Shown piece by piece: positions 19,195 through 27,238 of a stretch of DNA of 64,000 nt. The position numbers were made by a program, and so were the translations under genes. How positions within the stretch are numbered: the stretch's first letter is position 1; each line of letters starts with the position of its first letter. Below the pieces are notes generated by a model that made no database searches, was not told where the DNA came from, and was given only the letters and a program-made list of their open reading frames with translations. The stretch is from Prevotella sp. (GTDB lineage Bacteria; Bacteroidota; Bacteroidia; Bacteroidales; Bacteroidaceae): the NCBI GenBank assembly GCA_017462915.1, contig JAFTQG010000012.1, positions 25,426-89,425 on the forward strand, read 5' to 3'.

Positions 19195-20232
19195 TCAGAA
19201 ATGTACTGTAAATTCGGCCACTATCTTGTTCTGTTCGGAGATGGCAGGAGAGACGCCTTTTGCGTAGAAATACTGCTCGTAATTCAGTCGCAGGTCAGCC
19301 TGCAGCGACTTGTTCCCGAGCCCCAGTGTCACGCCGCCTGTAAGACGGTGACGCTCAGGGTCATCGGTCTTCAGGTTACCGTTGTCGTCTGTGCTGCCTT
19401 TGCTGTGGTCGGACATGTAGTCGTAACGGCCGAGAAACGATATTGAGGTAAGCCCTTTCTTCAACGGAAGACGGTAGACGGCAAACGCATCGACGGCGTT
19501 GACAGGCCTGAAAGCTCCTCCGGAATAATGTTTCCTGAGATACTCCGCCTCCAGATGCCATCGGGAATTGTCCCAATATGTCCCGACATCGTACATCATC
19601 ACCCCTGTATCGCCGGCATTTGCCTTCTGGCAACTCAGGGTGATATTCAGTTGTCGGGCTATCAATGTCTGTGCCTTGAACGAGAAGTTGTACTTGTCTG
19701 TCCAGTAGTCTTTCTGTCCTGTGAGTCCCGATCCGTTGAATATGCCGCCCTCAAGCGTCACAGGGAGTCTGTCGCCGAAGGTCCATGACGCAGCCACTCC
19801 CACATCGCGCACGTTGCCAACCTGCTTTGCTATGAATGAACGGTTTGCAAAATACTGCAGGTGTGGCGAGCGGTGGGCATCGATGGTGAAGGGAACACGC
19901 ATCTGTCCCACTGTTATATTGAGAAAGTCCTTCGGCAGTATTCTCACATAGGCGTCGAGCATCTTTATCGCTCCCTCGTCAGAAAGGTCTATCTCCGCCT
20001 TGTATCTTACGGCAGGAATCACCTTGCCCTCGACATTGATACGGGCATTCCTTATCTCAAATCTGCCTTTGGAGATCTGAGGCTCATACTCATATTTCGC
20101 CCTTATCGTCCCGTGAATCTCGGGCAAATATCCGGGTCTCTGCAGACTGTCCTTGGCGTTCCGTGCGAATGTCGCAGGAGATGAAAGTCCTAAAGTGACG
20201 GCAACAAGCGCCGCAATCTTCATATTATCCAT
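19195..20232 (-). CDS. OprP/OprO-type phosphate-selective porin
   Basis: A 345-residue outer-membrane barrel of the Porin_O_P family: signal peptide (residues 4-22), then IHGTIRAKYEYEP, a FEIRNARINVEG strand, LPKDFLNITVGQMRVPFTID (the family landmark, split here by position), and a terminal EFTVHF with C-terminal Phe. It likely admits phosphate or other anions. The frame opens further to a TTG at 20259, but that falls in the -7 box (20264-20257), so ATG 20232 (or 20223) is the real start. It is divergent from a TonB receptor and an acid phosphatase, supporting a role in phosphate acquisition. Confidence 0.85.
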   Translation of the reverse strand: MDNMKIAALVAVTLGLSSPATFARNAKDSLQRPGYLPEIHGTIRAKYEYEPQISKGRFEIRNARINVEGKVIPAVRYKAEIDLSDEGAIKMLDAYVRILPKDFLNITVGQMRVPFTIDAHRSPHLQYFANRSFIAKQVGNVRDVGVAASWTFGDRLPVTLEGGIFNGSGLTGQKDYWTDKYNFSFKAQTLIARQLNITLSCQKANAGDTGVMMYDVGTYWDNSRWHLEAEYLRKHYSGGAFRPVNAVDAFAVYRLPLKKGLTSISFLGRYDYMSDHSKGSTDDNGNLKTDDPERHRLTGGVTLGLGNKSLQADLRLNYEQYFYAKGVSPAISEQNKIVAEFTVHF

Positions 20233-20256
20233 TTTTGTCTGTTTGGAAATGCAGGG

Positions 20257-20264
20257 CAAAGGTC
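20257..20264 (-). promoter_or_regulatory. -7 box of porin promoter with adjacent palindrome
   Basis: The minus strand reads GACCTTTG followed by C, one mismatch from TAnnTTTG, about 25 nt before the ATG. A 15-bp palindrome, ATGTTTC-A-GAAACAT, lies just upstream at 20273-20287, near the expected -33 position, and could be an operator. Confidence 0.5.
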
Positions 20265-20383
20265 GCGACTTTATGTTTCAGAAACATTTCCATGATGTTA
20301 CGTTTCTGTTAAGAAGCGCTTCCCGTGTGTCAGGCTCTGTGTGGCGATTGTTTTACAATGAAGGCAGGAGAGGTATAAGTCAG

Positions 20384-20425
20384 ATTCATCATGAGTCATA
20401 TATAATTCATCATGAGCCATATATA
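20384..20425. repeat. Two tandem 21-bp direct repeats
   Basis: ATTCATCATGAG(T/C)CATATATA occurs twice head to tail (20384-20404 and 20405-20425) with one difference, in the gap between the divergent porin and TonB genes. Two helical turns of spacing suggest tandem protein binding, as for PhoB-type activators, but no consensus for this group is at hand. Confidence 0.6.
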
Positions 20426-20466
20426 ATATAATAATGTATATAGGAAAGGAGGATAAAAACAGGCTT

Positions 20467-20489
20467 TTTGCTTTTTCATGAAAAGCAAA
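20467..20489. promoter_or_regulatory. Palindrome upstream of the TonB receptor
   Basis: TTTGCTTTT (20467-20475) and AAAAGCAAA (20481-20489) are perfect 9-bp arms around TCATG, about 35 bp before the -7 box at 20523. It is a candidate operator. Confidence 0.45.
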
Positions 20490-20522
20490 TGATTTTGCAA
20501 CAGTCGTGAAACATAATCATAC

Positions 20523-20530
20523 TACCTTTG
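20523..20530 (+). promoter_or_regulatory. -7 box of the TonB/phosphatase operon
   Basis: TACCTTTG followed by C matches TAnnTTTG and lies 26 nt before the ATG at 20556. The -33 TTTG at 20494 is 25 nt away, longer than usual, so an activator may be needed. Confidence 0.6.
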
Positions 20531-20555
20531 CCGGCGAATCAAAAACATACCAACA

Positions 20556-23306
20556 GTGAAAAGAGTAATTACAATCATTATGGTCATGCTCACAGTGAGT
20601 ATCGCCATGCAGGGAGCTAACAGCCCGTCCTCCTTATTGATTAAAGGACGTGTTCTTGACGATAGCGGGAATCCTTTGCCCGGTGCGGTGGTGACGCTCG
20701 ACGGCAAGACACGCTCGACAGTCACCGATGCCGACGGTTTCTATTCGTTTGCCAATCTTTCAAAAGGCAACCATGCGCTGAAAGTGGCGTATATAGGTTT
20801 TGCGCCATCGCAGAAAGTTGTGGCTGTAAAAGGCGGCGATGTCGTCCTCGACATCGTGATGAAAGACACGTCGCAGGAGCTGGGAGAGGTAGTCGTGGCA
20901 GGCGTTTTCTCCGGTCAGCAGAGAGCCATCAACATGCAGAAGAGCAATCTCAATGTCACCAATGTCGTATCGGCAGACCAGATAGGAAAGTTTCCCGACT
21001 CCAATATAGGTGACGCTCTGAAGCGCATAAGCGGAATAAATGTGCAGTACGACCAAGGCGAGGCACGCTTCGGACAGGTACGCGGCACTCCCGCCGATTT
21101 CAGTTCTGTCACCGTCAACGGTTCGAGAATACCGTCGGCAGAGGGCGATATAAGAAACGTGCAGCTTGACCTCATCCCCTCAGACATGATACAGACCATC
21201 GAGGTGAGCAAGACATTGATGCCTGACCAGGACGGAGACGCCATCGGAGGCTCCATAAACCTCGTCACCAAAAGTTCTCCGCAGCGCCTCACGCTTAACG
21301 CTGTGGCAGGCAGCGGCTATAACTGGGTAAGCCGAAAGGCACAGATGAACTTCGGGCTTACGGTAGGCAACCGCTTCTTTAACGACAGACTCGGATTCAT
21401 GGCGGCGGCCTCATACAACTATGCGCCTGTAGGTTCTTACGATACAGAGTTTATCTGGGAGAAGGACGATGACGGCAAGGTATATCTCAGCGACTACCAG
21501 ATGCGTCAGTATTATGTGACACGCGAGCGTCAGAGCTATTCACTGTCGCTTGACTGGAAGTTCGATGATTTCAACAAGATATGGTTCAAGGGAATCTTCA
21601 ATAACCGCAACGACTGGGAAAACCGTTACCGTCTCAATCTTAAGGACATAACTCCTGAAGGCACGGCAGACGTGAGAGTGCAGACCAAGGGCGGCTCTGG
21701 CGATGAGCGCAACGCGCGCCTGGAGCGTCAGCGCACCATGGACTTCACGTTCGGCGGCGAGAACCGCCTCGGCCCTGTAGGGCTTGACTGGAAGATAGGA
21801 TACGCGAGAGCCTCGGAGGAGCGTCCTAACGAGAGATACATCGACTACCGCATGAAGAAGCAAAAGTTCTCGTTTGATCTCACCAATCCGCGTGAACCGT
21901 TTGCCACGGCAAAGGAAGGTTTCACGATGCTCCTCGACGATGACTTCTCCCTGAAGGAGTTAACACAGCAGCAGGAGACCATAAAGGAGCAGGATTTCAA
22001 GGTCGCCCTCGACTTCAACACCAAGCTGGGAGAGCGTTCAAAGCTCAAGTTCGGCTTCAAGTTTGTCAACAAGACAAAGGACAAGGACATTGATTTCTAC
22101 GAATATACTCCTCTCAACGAGAAGGCGTTCGACGCCGATGCCTTTGCCAATACCGTAAACCAGTCGACAGACAGGTTCATGCCGTCAGCAAAATACCAGA
22201 CCGGCACGTTCATCACCAAGGAGTTTCTCGGAGCTCTGAACCTTGACGATGCGACGCTGTTCGACAAGAACCAGGTGGCAGAGGAGCTTGCCGGCAACTA
22301 CAATGCCCGTGAGAATGTCACATCAGGGTATGTCCGTATCAACTCACGCCTGTCAGACAAGATAGAGTTCATGGGCGGTCTGCGTGTGGAAAATACAGAC
22401 CTTAGATACACAGGCCGTGTCTATGACGACGAGAGCAACACGGTTGCCAACACCGACCCTGCCACATCAAGCTATGTCAACCTGCTTCCGTCGCTGCTTT
22501 TCAAGATGGAGCCTGCCAAGGACCTCATCGTCCGTGCCGGATACAACCAGTCTCTGTCGCGTCCGAAATACTCTGCCATCGTGCCGGGCATGAACATCAA
22601 GCGCGGCGACAACGAGCTTGTGATAGGCAATCCCGGCCTGGAGGCCACCACATCGCACAATGTGGATCTGAGTGCGGAATACTACTGGAAATCCGTGGGT
22701 CTCGTCTCTGCCGGACTGTTCTATAAGCGCATCGAGGGCTTCATCGTAGACGAGGTGGCGTTCAACCGCGAATATGACGGACATGTGTGGACGAAGCTCA
22801 CCCAGCCAAAGAACGGCGGCAACGCCAATATCTTCGGAGCAGAGGTCTCATGGCAGCGCGATTTCGGATTCATCTCTCCTGCATGGAAGTGCGTAGGCCT
22901 TTACGGCACATATACATACACCCGTTCCCGTGTGACGGACTTCAACTTCGAGGGCCGCGAGAATGAGGAGGGACTGAGCCTGCCAGGCTCGCCGGAGCAT
23001 ACGGCAAACCTCTCTCTCTATTTCGAGAAGCACGGTATCTCTGCTCGCCTCTCGTTCAATTACGCCTCGTCGTTCATAGACGAGATGGGACAGAGCAAGT
23101 TCTATGACCGTTACTACGACGCTGTGAAATACATGGACTTCAATATCGGCTACACTTTCGGCAAGAAGACGAAGATTACCGTGTATGCAGACTGCACCAA
23201 TCTGCTTAACCAGCCGCTCAGATACTATCAGGGAACGAAGGAACACACGATGCAGGCAGAGTATTACGGCGTGAAGGTCAACGGCGGCATAAAGCTGAAT
23301 TTCTGA
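20556..23306 (+). CDS. TonB-dependent receptor (phosphate/phosphoester locus)
   Basis: A 916-residue outer-membrane receptor. The signal peptide ends near residue 20 (AMQGA). Residues about 27-110 form a carboxypeptidase-regulatory-like beta sandwich (IKGRVLDDSGNPLPGAVVTL, then GFYSFANLSKGNH). The plug spans about 115-235 (VVSADQIGKFPDSNIGDALK, GGSINLVTK), and the barrel ends GGIKLNF. The plug style (IGKFPDSN, VQLDLIPSDMIQTIEV) matches the Caulobacter-type TonB receptors. The next gene encodes an exported acid phosphatase and a phosphate-selective porin is divergent, so uptake of phosphate or an organophosphate is the best guess. Confidence 0.85.
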   Translation: MKRVITIIMVMLTVSIAMQGANSPSSLLIKGRVLDDSGNPLPGAVVTLDGKTRSTVTDADGFYSFANLSKGNHALKVAYIGFAPSQKVVAVKGGDVVLDIVMKDTSQELGEVVVAGVFSGQQRAINMQKSNLNVTNVVSADQIGKFPDSNIGDALKRISGINVQYDQGEARFGQVRGTPADFSSVTVNGSRIPSAEGDIRNVQLDLIPSDMIQTIEVSKTLMPDQDGDAIGGSINLVTKSSPQRLTLNAVAGSGYNWVSRKAQMNFGLTVGNRFFNDRLGFMAAASYNYAPVGSYDTEFIWEKDDDGKVYLSDYQMRQYYVTRERQSYSLSLDWKFDDFNKIWFKGIFNNRNDWENRYRLNLKDITPEGTADVRVQTKGGSGDERNARLERQRTMDFTFGGENRLGPVGLDWKIGYARASEERPNERYIDYRMKKQKFSFDLTNPREPFATAKEGFTMLLDDDFSLKELTQQQETIKEQDFKVALDFNTKLGERSKLKFGFKFVNKTKDKDIDFYEYTPLNEKAFDADAFANTVNQSTDRFMPSAKYQTGTFITKEFLGALNLDDATLFDKNQVAEELAGNYNARENVTSGYVRINSRLSDKIEFMGGLRVENTDLRYTGRVYDDESNTVANTDPATSSYVNLLPSLLFKMEPAKDLIVRAGYNQSLSRPKYSAIVPGMNIKRGDNELVIGNPGLEATTSHNVDLSAEYYWKSVGLVSAGLFYKRIEGFIVDEVAFNREYDGHVWTKLTQPKNGGNANIFGAEVSWQRDFGFISPAWKCVGLYGTYTYTRSRVTDFNFEGRENEEGLSLPGSPEHTANLSLYFEKHGISARLSFNYASSFIDEMGQSKFYDRYYDAVKYMDFNIGYTFGKKTKITVYADCTNLLNQPLRYYQGTKEHTMQAEYYGVKVNGGIKLNF

Positions 23307-23377
23307 CGGCTTGCCTCTCTCTCCGTAATATAAATCCATAAAACAAGAAAATAATATCAATAAAGAAACAACAGAAT

Positions 23378-24313
23378 ATGATACGCAGATTATTAATCGT
23401 CTTGGCGGCTTTCGTCACCATTGCCGCAAACTCGCAGACAGCAACAGAATGGAAAGAGTGTGCAAAGGGCAATGTCCGCCTTATCGTGGCTAACGACCTG
23501 GGACGCAACGGATACTACGACCAGAAGCCGATAGCCTCACTTATGGGAGAGGTGGCCGACGGCATGGGTCCCGATGCTGTCCTCGCCCTCGGCGACATAC
23601 ACCACTATGGCGGTGTCAGGAGCGTCTCCGACCCTCTGTGGATGACAAACTACGAGACGGTCTACACACATCCTGAACTCCTTGTCGACTGGATGCCGAT
23701 ATGCGGCAACCACGAGTACCGCGGCAATACGCAGGCGATGATAGACTACAGCGGTGTCTCGCGCCGGTGGAACATGCCTGCCCGTTACTACACCCGTACA
23801 TTCGAGAGCAAAGGCACGACGGTGAAGGTGGTGTTCATAGACACTACACCGCTGATAGACAAGTACCGCAATGACGCGGAGCAGTATCCTGATGCGTGCA
23901 AGGAGGATATGGACAAGCAGTTGAAATGGCTCGACTCCGTCCTCTCGGCGGCGAAGGAAGACTGGGTGCTGGTAGCGGGACACCATCCTGTATATGCCGA
24001 AACGTCCAAGGCAGAGTACGAGCGTGCCGATATGCAGCGACGTGTAGACGCCGTCTTGCGCAGACACAAGGTAGACATGTATCTGTGCGGACATATACAC
24101 AATTTCCAGCATATCCGTGCCAAGGGAAGCGATATAGACTACATAGTCAACTCGTCTGCATCGCTGAGCCGCAAGGTAAAGCCTGTCGAGGGCACACAGT
24201 TCTGCAGCGGGGAGACTGGCTTCTCGTTGGTTACTGCCGACAAGAAGGCCTTGAACCTCTATATGATAAACAGGGATGGCAAGGTGCTTCATACTGTGAC
24301 GCGCAATAAATGA
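23378..24313 (+). CDS. Exported tartrate-resistant-type acid phosphatase
   Basis: A 311-residue metallophosphoesterase with a signal peptide (residues 1-20). The dinuclear-metal motifs appear in order: NDLGRNGYYDQ, LALGDIHHYGG, CGNHEYRG, AGHHPVY and CGHIHNFQH. This order and spacing match the purple/tartrate-resistant (type 5) acid phosphatase group. It would release phosphate from esters in the periplasm. It follows the TonB receptor by 71 bp and probably forms an operon with it. Confidence 0.88.
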   Translation: MIRRLLIVLAAFVTIAANSQTATEWKECAKGNVRLIVANDLGRNGYYDQKPIASLMGEVADGMGPDAVLALGDIHHYGGVRSVSDPLWMTNYETVYTHPELLVDWMPICGNHEYRGNTQAMIDYSGVSRRWNMPARYYTRTFESKGTTVKVVFIDTTPLIDKYRNDAEQYPDACKEDMDKQLKWLDSVLSAAKEDWVLVAGHHPVYAETSKAEYERADMQRRVDAVLRRHKVDMYLCGHIHNFQHIRAKGSDIDYIVNSSASLSRKVKPVEGTQFCSGETGFSLVTADKKALNLYMINRDGKVLHTVTRNK

Positions 24314-24386
24314 TGTGGATATCCGTAACGGACATCGTCGGCGTGGAAGAAAGAGAATCAGATAACGTGTGATGGACGCCTCGATG

Positions 24387-24465
24387 GAGGGTGACCTTTT
24401 GCTCGGCAAAGGGTCACCCTTGACCGTGTAAAAGGTCACCTTTCATCATGCGAAAGGTGACCTTC
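24387..24465. repeat. GGTSACC 22-bp-period cluster B
   Basis: Four intact heptamers start at 24390 (GGTGACC), 24412 (GGTCACC), 24434 (GGTCACC) and 24456 (GGTGACC), exactly 22 bp apart. Linkers are variable (for example TTGCTCGGC and TTGACCGTG). This is the cleanest of five such clusters. Confidence 0.9.
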
Positions 24466-24475
24466 TGTAATGTGT

Positions 24476-24690
24476 TTCCCCTCGGCTCGGCATGTGAATA
24501 GCCAGGACAACCCTGACCTTAACCATAACCTTAACATGCAAAAACCGTGGATCGCATGGCCAAATGACCGTCCGCCCACGACGTGTGTTTATGCGTTTCA
24601 CGCATGGCGAACGCACCACGGTACGTCCCTACAGTTATGGCGAGAATCCCTGTTCCGTATTCTTTCTTGGCTGTTGGAATATTGAATACG
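24476..24690. other. Gene-free stretch
   Basis: No credible gene is visible. It contains a CCTTAACCATAACCTTAAC run (24512-24530) and a semi-palindromic ACGCACCACGGTACGT followed by CCCTAC (about 24612-24633), which resembles short dispersed repeats seen in other Bacteroidetes gaps. A 71-codon frame here has no protein-like features. Confidence 0.5.
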
Positions 24691-24785
24691 GTTATGAGTT
24701 ATGAGTTATAGAAGAGTAATATCCGCACAACCTCCTAACCGCCTAACCGTATAACCGTACAACCGTATAACCGCAAAATCATGGA
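24691..24785. repeat. Composite repeat: ATTACTCTTC core plus AACCG octamers
   Basis: Left, GAGTTAT units and the core AGAAGAGTAATATCCGC (reverse of the ATTACTCTTC core found at 26363, 38501 and 40551). Right, octamers of the AACCGTAT/AACCGCCT type up to about 24785. The whole is an imperfect inverted repeat upstream of the MATE gene promoter. Confidence 0.75.
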
Positions 24786-24833
24786 AACCGTACAAAATTG
24801 AGGCATAGCGAATGGAAATTGAAAACTTTTGAT

Positions 24834-24841
24834 TAACTTTG
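24834..24841 (+). promoter_or_regulatory. -7 box of the MATE gene
   Basis: TAACTTTG followed by C matches TAnnTTTG; the -33 is weak. The leader of about 85 nt holds a small hairpin (GCACG-GCGT-CGTGC, 24854-24867) followed by GGTTTTT, which could act as an attenuator. Confidence 0.5.
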
Positions 24842-24931
24842 CAGGCTGATTCTGCACGGCGTCGTGCGGTTTTTGCTTGTAAAGATCCGGGATGATGTTA
24901 TTATTGACGTTATGGCTGGCGTTGATAGCAA

Positions 24932-26284
24932 ATGAAAAAACAATGGATTATGAAGAGATTTTTTGATATATACAAGGAGCATTACAAGGCTCTCGTACAA
25001 CTTGGATTGCCTATCGTCATAGGACAGATAGGAGTGATAGTGCTCGGCTTTGCCGATACGCTGATGATAGGACATCACAGCACGGCAGAGCTGGGTGCGG
25101 CGTCGTTTGTAAACAATGTGTTCACGCTTGCCATAATCTTCAGCACAGGATTCTCATACGGCCTGACACCCGTCGTGGGAGGCATGTACGGCACAGGACA
25201 ATACACCTCTGCCGGACAGGCTCTGCGCAACAGCTTGGTTGCCAACAGTATAGTGGCACTGCTGATTACGGTGTGCATGACGGTGCTGTACATTAACATC
25301 GGGAATATCGGACAGCCCGAAGAACTGCTCCCGCTGATAAAGCCCTACTACCTTGCACTGCTTGCCTCGCTGGTGTTTGTGATGCTTTTCAACGGTTTCA
25401 AGCAGTTTACGGACGGCATTACCGACACGAAGACCGCGATGTGGATACTCCTTGGAGGCAATGTGCTGAATATCATCGGCAACTGGATGCTGATATACGG
25501 CAAGGCAGGTCTGCCGGAGCTCGGTCTCTTGGGTGCCGGCATCAGCACTCTTGTATCACGTGTGGCGATGGTCGCGGTATTTGTTGCCGTCTTCATGCGT
25601 GGCTCCCGTTTCCGCCGTTATAAGGTGGGCTTCTTCCGTTTGGGAATGTCGCGTGCGCTTTTCGGCCGTCTGAACGGTCTCGGCTGGCCTGTGGCGTTCC
25701 AGATGGGCATGGAGGCTTCGTCGTTCAGTCTCAGTGCCGTCATGATAGGATGGCTCGGCACGATAGCTCTTGCGTCGCATCAGGTGATGATAGTCATCTC
25801 GCAGTTCACGTTCATGATGTACTATGGTATGGGTGCCGCTGTGGCAGTGCGTGTCAGCAACTTCAACGGTCAGCACGATATGCTCAATGTACGCCGCTCC
25901 GCCTATGCAGGTTTTCATCTTATGGTAGCGCTTGGAGTGGTGTTGTCGTCTGTCGTCTTCCTGCTCAGGGACAGTCTGGGCGGATGGTTTACCGACAGCC
26001 GTGAGGTGGCGGACACGGTGACATCGCTGATATTCCCGTTCCTCGTCTACCAGTTCGGCGACGGTCTGCAGATAACTTTCGCCAATGCTCTGCGCGGCAT
26101 CTCTGACGTGAAACTGATGATGCTTATAGCCTTTATAGCCTATTTCGTCATCTCCCTCCCCATGGGATATTTCTGCGGATTCGTTATGAACTGGGGCGTA
26201 GCAGGCGTATGGATGGCCTTCCCCTTCGGACTTACCAGTGCTGGCCTGATGCTTTGGGGACGGTTCCATTATATGACAAAGTGA
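24932..26284 (+). CDS. MATE-family multidrug exporter
   Basis: A 450-residue protein with twelve hydrophobic helices in two repeats, opening LVQLGLPIVIGQIGVIVLG and FADTLMIGHHSTAELGAA, typical of NorM/DinF-type MATE carriers, which export cationic compounds by sodium or proton exchange. An in-frame ATG at 24950 (MKRFFDIY) is an equally plausible start. It converges on trpA; the gap is an inverted octamer repeat that probably terminates both. Confidence 0.9.
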   Translation: MKKQWIMKRFFDIYKEHYKALVQLGLPIVIGQIGVIVLGFADTLMIGHHSTAELGAASFVNNVFTLAIIFSTGFSYGLTPVVGGMYGTGQYTSAGQALRNSLVANSIVALLITVCMTVLYINIGNIGQPEELLPLIKPYYLALLASLVFVMLFNGFKQFTDGITDTKTAMWILLGGNVLNIIGNWMLIYGKAGLPELGLLGAGISTLVSRVAMVAVFVAVFMRGSRFRRYKVGFFRLGMSRALFGRLNGLGWPVAFQMGMEASSFSLSAVMIGWLGTIALASHQVMIVISQFTFMMYYGMGAAVAVRVSNFNGQHDMLNVRRSAYAGFHLMVALGVVLSSVVFLLRDSLGGWFTDSREVADTVTSLIFPFLVYQFGDGLQITFANALRGISDVKLMMLIAFIAYFVISLPMGYFCGFVMNWGVAGVWMAFPFGLTSAGLMLWGRFHYMTK

Positions 26285-26289
26285 GGTAT

Positions 26290-26442
26290 GCGGTTTTTCG
26301 GTTAGGCGGTTATACGATTATACGGTTATACGATTATACGGTTGTGCGGTTATACGGTTTTACGGATATTACTCTTCCTGTAACTATAAGCCAAGAACCA
26401 ATATCCGCATAACCGCAAAACCGTATAACCGCAAAACCGAAA
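26290..26442. repeat. Inverted 8-bp-period array between MATE and trpA
   Basis: Left, octamers GGTTATAC/GATTATAC/GGTTGTGC/GGTTTTAC (about 26300-26362). Centre, the core GGATATTACTCTTCCTGTAAC (26364-26384, one element of 20 or so bases). Right, ATCCGCAT-AACCGCAA-AACCGTAT-AACCGCAA octamers (26402-26440). The two sides are complementary and can fold back, fitting a bidirectional terminator between convergent genes. Confidence 0.85.
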
Positions 26443-26443
26443 A

Positions 26444-27220
26444 TCATTCCGCCAGAGCCACCATCAGCCTGTCAAGAGCTTCGTCGGCGTTACGGCTTTC
26501 GTTGAGCAGAGTCACGAACTTAGAGCCTATGATTGCTCCGGCAGAGTACATTTGCGCGCTCTCCAGTGTCTGCCTGTTGCTTATTCCGAAGCCGGTCATC
26601 AATGGGTTGCGCAGTCCCATGTCATTGATACGTCTGAAATATTCCAGCCGACTGTCGTCGAAAGACTGCTGTGCACCTGTTGTGGCGGCAGATGACACCA
26701 TATAAAGGAAGCCTTCCGTATTGCTGTCGATGAGGCGTATGCGCTCTTCGGATGTCTCTGGTGTTATGAGCATTACTATCCTTATGCCGTATTTGTCGGC
26801 GACAGGCTTTATCTTTGCCATATAGTCGCTGAACGGCAGGTCAGGGATTATCGCTCCGCTTACTCCGCTGTCGGCACATGCGCGGCAGAAATCCTCGATG
26901 CCGTACTGCATGATTACGTTAAGATAGCCCATGAGTATCACAGGTATGTCTATCTCGTCCTTTGCCTCCTTCAGCTGGTCGAATATCTTCTGCAGGGTCA
27001 TGCCGTTTCTCAGGGCTTTTGTCGCGGCATCCTGTATCACGGGGCCGTCGGCCATAGGGTCGCTGAAAGGTATTCCCACTTCCACCATTGATATGCCGTG
27101 ACGCTGCATTGCACGTATCACGTCGGCAGTGTCCTCTGCTGTAGGGCAGCCTGCACAGAAATACAGGGACAGGAGCTTCCTGTCTTTATTGTCTGCGAAT
27201 AGTCGGTTGATTTTATTCAT
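26444..27220 (-). CDS. trpA: Tryptophan synthase alpha subunit
   Basis: A 258-residue TIM barrel of normal length. It cleaves indole-3-glycerol phosphate to indole. Visible residues include the catalytic Glu in MVEVGIPFSDPMADGP and the Asp in IIPDLPF, plus the MVSSAATTGA loop and GFGISNRQTL phosphate site. It is the last gene of the trp operon, 18 bp after the TrpC-TrpF chimera. Nothing in it looks degraded. Confidence 0.96.
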   Translation of the reverse strand: MNKINRLFADNKDRKLLSLYFCAGCPTAEDTADVIRAMQRHGISMVEVGIPFSDPMADGPVIQDAATKALRNGMTLQKIFDQLKEAKDEIDIPVILMGYLNVIMQYGIEDFCRACADSGVSGAIIPDLPFSDYMAKIKPVADKYGIRIVMLITPETSEERIRLIDSNTEGFLYMVSSAATTGAQQSFDDSRLEYFRRINDMGLRNPLMTGFGISNRQTLESAQMYSAGAIIGSKFVTLLNESRNADEALDRLMVALAE

Positions 27221-27238
27221 TTTCGTGTGTTAAGTAAG

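Noticed and set aside
20233-20259. Porin start at TTG 20259
   Set aside because: It lies on the -7 promoter box, so it would not be transcribed in full.
24387-24465. CRISPR array
   Set aside because: The 22-bp clusters have constant short palindromes and variable linkers, but units are only 7-13 bp, linkers 9 bp, never more than four units, and no cas genes are present.
24470-24685. 71-codon frame in the gap after cluster B
   Set aside because: Composed of repeat-like sequence with no protein-like features.
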